Origin: Proteus cibi
GTDB taxonomy: Bacteria; Pseudomonadota; Gammaproteobacteria; Enterobacterales; Enterobacteriaceae
DNA: 64,000 nt
Direction: 5' to 3'
Assembly (NCBI RefSeq): GCF_003144405.1
Contig: NZ_PENW01000007.1
Location: 1-64,000, forward strand
Both the position numbers and the translations under genes were made by a program. Below the pieces are notes generated by a model that was not told the origin of the DNA, ran no database searches, and saw only the letters and a list, made by a program, of their open reading frames with translations. Positions 62,476-64,000 of the stretch are shown in pieces; the stretch's first letter is position 1; each line of letters begins with the position of its first letter.

Positions 62476-63786
62476 TTAACGTTCCCAATAAGCTTCTTCC
62501 AAGCTGTCTTCCTTTTCAGGTAAACCGCGTGTTAAGCGTGGAGAATGCTGACTTAGCACTTGATAACTCACTCGATTAGCATATTTACATACTTGTGCTA
62601 ACGAGGAATAAGTTAAATAAGTCCGAGGATGCTTACTTGAATTTGGCACATTGATGCGATGATAGCTATTCGCGGTAATATCATGCAGTAATGCAGATAA
62701 TGCAGCATCACCCGCACCATTTGTATTCATGATTTTTTCAGGACCGCCCATATAAGGTTCAATATGAGAATAGACTTTTTCTGGCTCTTCACAATCTTTA
62801 CGACGCATTGCACGGCTAAATTCATAACGATTAAATTCAGCAATCGCACCCGGTAATAAAGGATGAGAGGTTTGACGTTTAAAGTTGTGTTCTGTATAAC
62901 CGCCCATGTAAAGCCCAGCAGGCCCCGCAGTACAAAGCACTAAGTCCACCCATTCTAAAGCAACATCAGAAGCCAACAGAGGATCAGCATGTCCTGTTAA
63001 TTCAAAAGCTTCATCTTCATTCATTGCGACAACAGAAACGTGCTCTTTTAAGAAATCACGCCACCATTGTGGATCATCGGCAATAACATATTTTGTGCCC
63101 AGTGTGAGAACAACAGGTACATCATATTTTTTCGCATACTCTATCGCTTTCATGGTAGCTAATGGCATCGGTTCACCCGGTTTACAGCGAACTAAGTAAG
63201 CCGTTAGCACCAATGCGGAAGCTTCTGCAATCACCTCTTCCGGAATGCTTTCAGGTTTAAGTTGATTCATTTGACCCGGGCTAATCGCAAATGTGCGCTC
63301 ACCATTTTCCGTGATCAACGTAAAACAACGCCCAATGGCACCATCAACACCTTGGAGGTAATTAAGATCAGTACGGCTAGATGTGTTACATAAATAACGA
63401 TAAGCATAGCTACCAATCTGAATGTTATTACACATTGTGCCTAATAACACAGAACGGTCATCAGCTAATACAGAGTAGTTATGTAGCGTATTACCAATAG
63501 TGCCGCCCGCAAATTCGTGAGTGATCAGATTATTGTCTGTTAGTTCACGATAAAGTGCCTCTGCGACATCATCTTCAATAACAAGAGAGTGTCCCTGACT
63601 CAAGTTATAACGGTTAATAAACTCCTCATCAACTTTCGCTTCAATATCAACCAAGGTTTGGTCAATACCCACGATATAGGCACGAGAGGATTCGCTCTCT
63701 GTCATATTGATGATGGGTTGTAATAGAGGATCTCGTAAACTAACGGGAAAATAGTGTTTAGATTTTCGTTTGCCAGGGAATTTCAT
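62476..63786 (-). CDS. gsk: Inosine-guanosine kinase Gsk
   Basis: 436 aa from the ATG at 63786, whose product (MKFPGKRKSKHYFPV) matches the E. coli start (434 aa); a longer frame to 63831 is not supported. PfkB/ribokinase fold with FAGGTIGNTLHNYSVLADD and the anion-hole signature NTNGAGDAALSALLHD. It phosphorylates guanosine and inosine with ATP in purine salvage. Confidence 0.96.
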   Translation of the reverse strand: MKFPGKRKSKHYFPVSLRDPLLQPIINMTESESSRAYIVGIDQTLVDIEAKVDEEFINRYNLSQGHSLVIEDDVAEALYRELTDNNLITHEFAGGTIGNTLHNYSVLADDRSVLLGTMCNNIQIGSYAYRYLCNTSSRTDLNYLQGVDGAIGRCFTLITENGERTFAISPGQMNQLKPESIPEEVIAEASALVLTAYLVRCKPGEPMPLATMKAIEYAKKYDVPVVLTLGTKYVIADDPQWWRDFLKEHVSVVAMNEDEAFELTGHADPLLASDVALEWVDLVLCTAGPAGLYMGGYTEHNFKRQTSHPLLPGAIAEFNRYEFSRAMRRKDCEEPEKVYSHIEPYMGGPEKIMNTNGAGDAALSALLHDITANSYHRINVPNSSKHPRTYLTYSSLAQVCKYANRVSYQVLSQHSPRLTRGLPEKEDSLEEAYWER

Positions 63787-63849
63787 TGTGAACGATGCTA
63801 CACAGCTAAAAAAGATGCGCAATGTTAACACAATATTATCGGAGAGGCA

Positions 63850-63873
63850 GTAGGTGTACGTCAGTACACCTAC
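63850..63873. repeat. Perfect 10-bp inverted repeat between gsk and the wzz-like gene
   Basis: GTAGGTGTAC/GTACACCTAC with loop GTCA. On the minus strand, where it would follow the wzz-like gene, no T run is seen, so a terminator is uncertain. Confidence 0.7.
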
Positions 63874-63889
63874 TTATTTAAAGATATTT

Positions 63890-64000
63890 TTATGCGGTTT
63901 TACGACGGCTTCTTGCCATATAGCTCAGTAAAACACCCATAACAGACAGGATGAAACCAACAAAAGCAGCGCCAACTAAAATCAGAGCACGTTTAGGTGC
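63890..64000 (-). CDS. Wzz-like chain-length determinant protein (C-terminal part)
   Basis: The last 36 codons of a gene entering from the right: PKRALILVGAAFVGFILSVM, then a second part of the same membrane helix and RRKTA at the end. A Pro-Lys entry followed by one C-terminal membrane helix is typical of Wzz/FepE polysaccharide co-polymerases. Only the tail is visible. Confidence 0.6.
   Translation of the reverse strand, partial: APKRALILVGAAFVGFILSVMGVLLSYMARSRRKTA

Noticed and set aside
63850-63873. Terminator for the wzz-like gene
   Set aside because: The inverted repeat is perfect, but no T run follows on the minus strand, so only the repeat is reported.
1-64000. CRISPR array or insertion sequence
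   Set aside because: No regularly spaced repeats and no transposase gene were seen anywhere in the window.

Overview
The window is low-GC enterobacterial DNA from the Morganellaceae, most probably Proteus mirabilis. The chromosomal half (31158-64000) carries close homologues of E. coli folD-ybcJ, cysS, ppiB-lpxH-purEK, tesA-ybbO-ybbN-qmcA-ybbJ, cueR/copA, ybaP-ybaK, ushA, ybaL and gsk in recognisable synteny. It also carries an inducible ornithine decarboxylase (speF), which fits P. mirabilis. The species name is an inference from remembered gene content and was not tested by a search.

Positions 1-31158 are most of a lambda-like, cos-packaging siphovirus prophage. Its left end (the rest of gpI, gpJ and the far att site) lies outside the window. 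Its right end abuts a tRNA-Arg(TCT) gene next to folD, the same locus that DLP12 occupies in E. coli. From right to left it holds: an AlpA-type excisionase; a plus-strand early operon of about 13 small, mostly unrecognised genes driven by a PL promoter with two operators; a two-gene module (cytoplasmic plus four-TM membrane protein) in the rexAB position; a CI-type repressor; three operators and PR; Cro; a helicase and a primase; a Q antiterminator, a pR'-like promoter and a terminator; a lipoprotein; holin, M15 endolysin, Rz and nested Rz1; a 760-base non-coding tract with four plus-strand terminators; a lone opposite-strand gene; a cosN site nearly identical to that of lambda; and then terminase, gpW, portal, a protease-capsid fusion, head-tail joining genes and the tail operon. 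The tail operon includes a -1 frameshift gpG/GT pair and a superinfection-immunity moron with its own terminator. No integrase is visible.

The two early operons diverge from the cI region. Five 15-bp sites share the pattern AATAC-N5-GTATT: three between cro and cI, and two at PL. This gives a lambda-type switch that is readable directly from the sequence. Late genes should be read on the minus strand from pR', with Q preventing termination.

The chromosomal part contains one-carbon and purine genes (folD, purE, purK with a PurR box), an orphan fruK that keeps a promoter and Cra operator although fruB and fruA are missing, cysS, ppiB, lpxH, an MFS transporter, a YnaI-like channel, speF, the ybbAP ABC exporter divergent from tesA, a protein-quality and membrane cluster (ybbO, ybbN, qmcA, ybbJ), the copper module cueR/copA with a CopA carrying four metal-binding domains, an AT-rich trimeric autotransporter gene, ybaP, ybaK, ushA, a decayed fsr remnant, ybaL, gsk, and the 3' end of a wzz-like gene.
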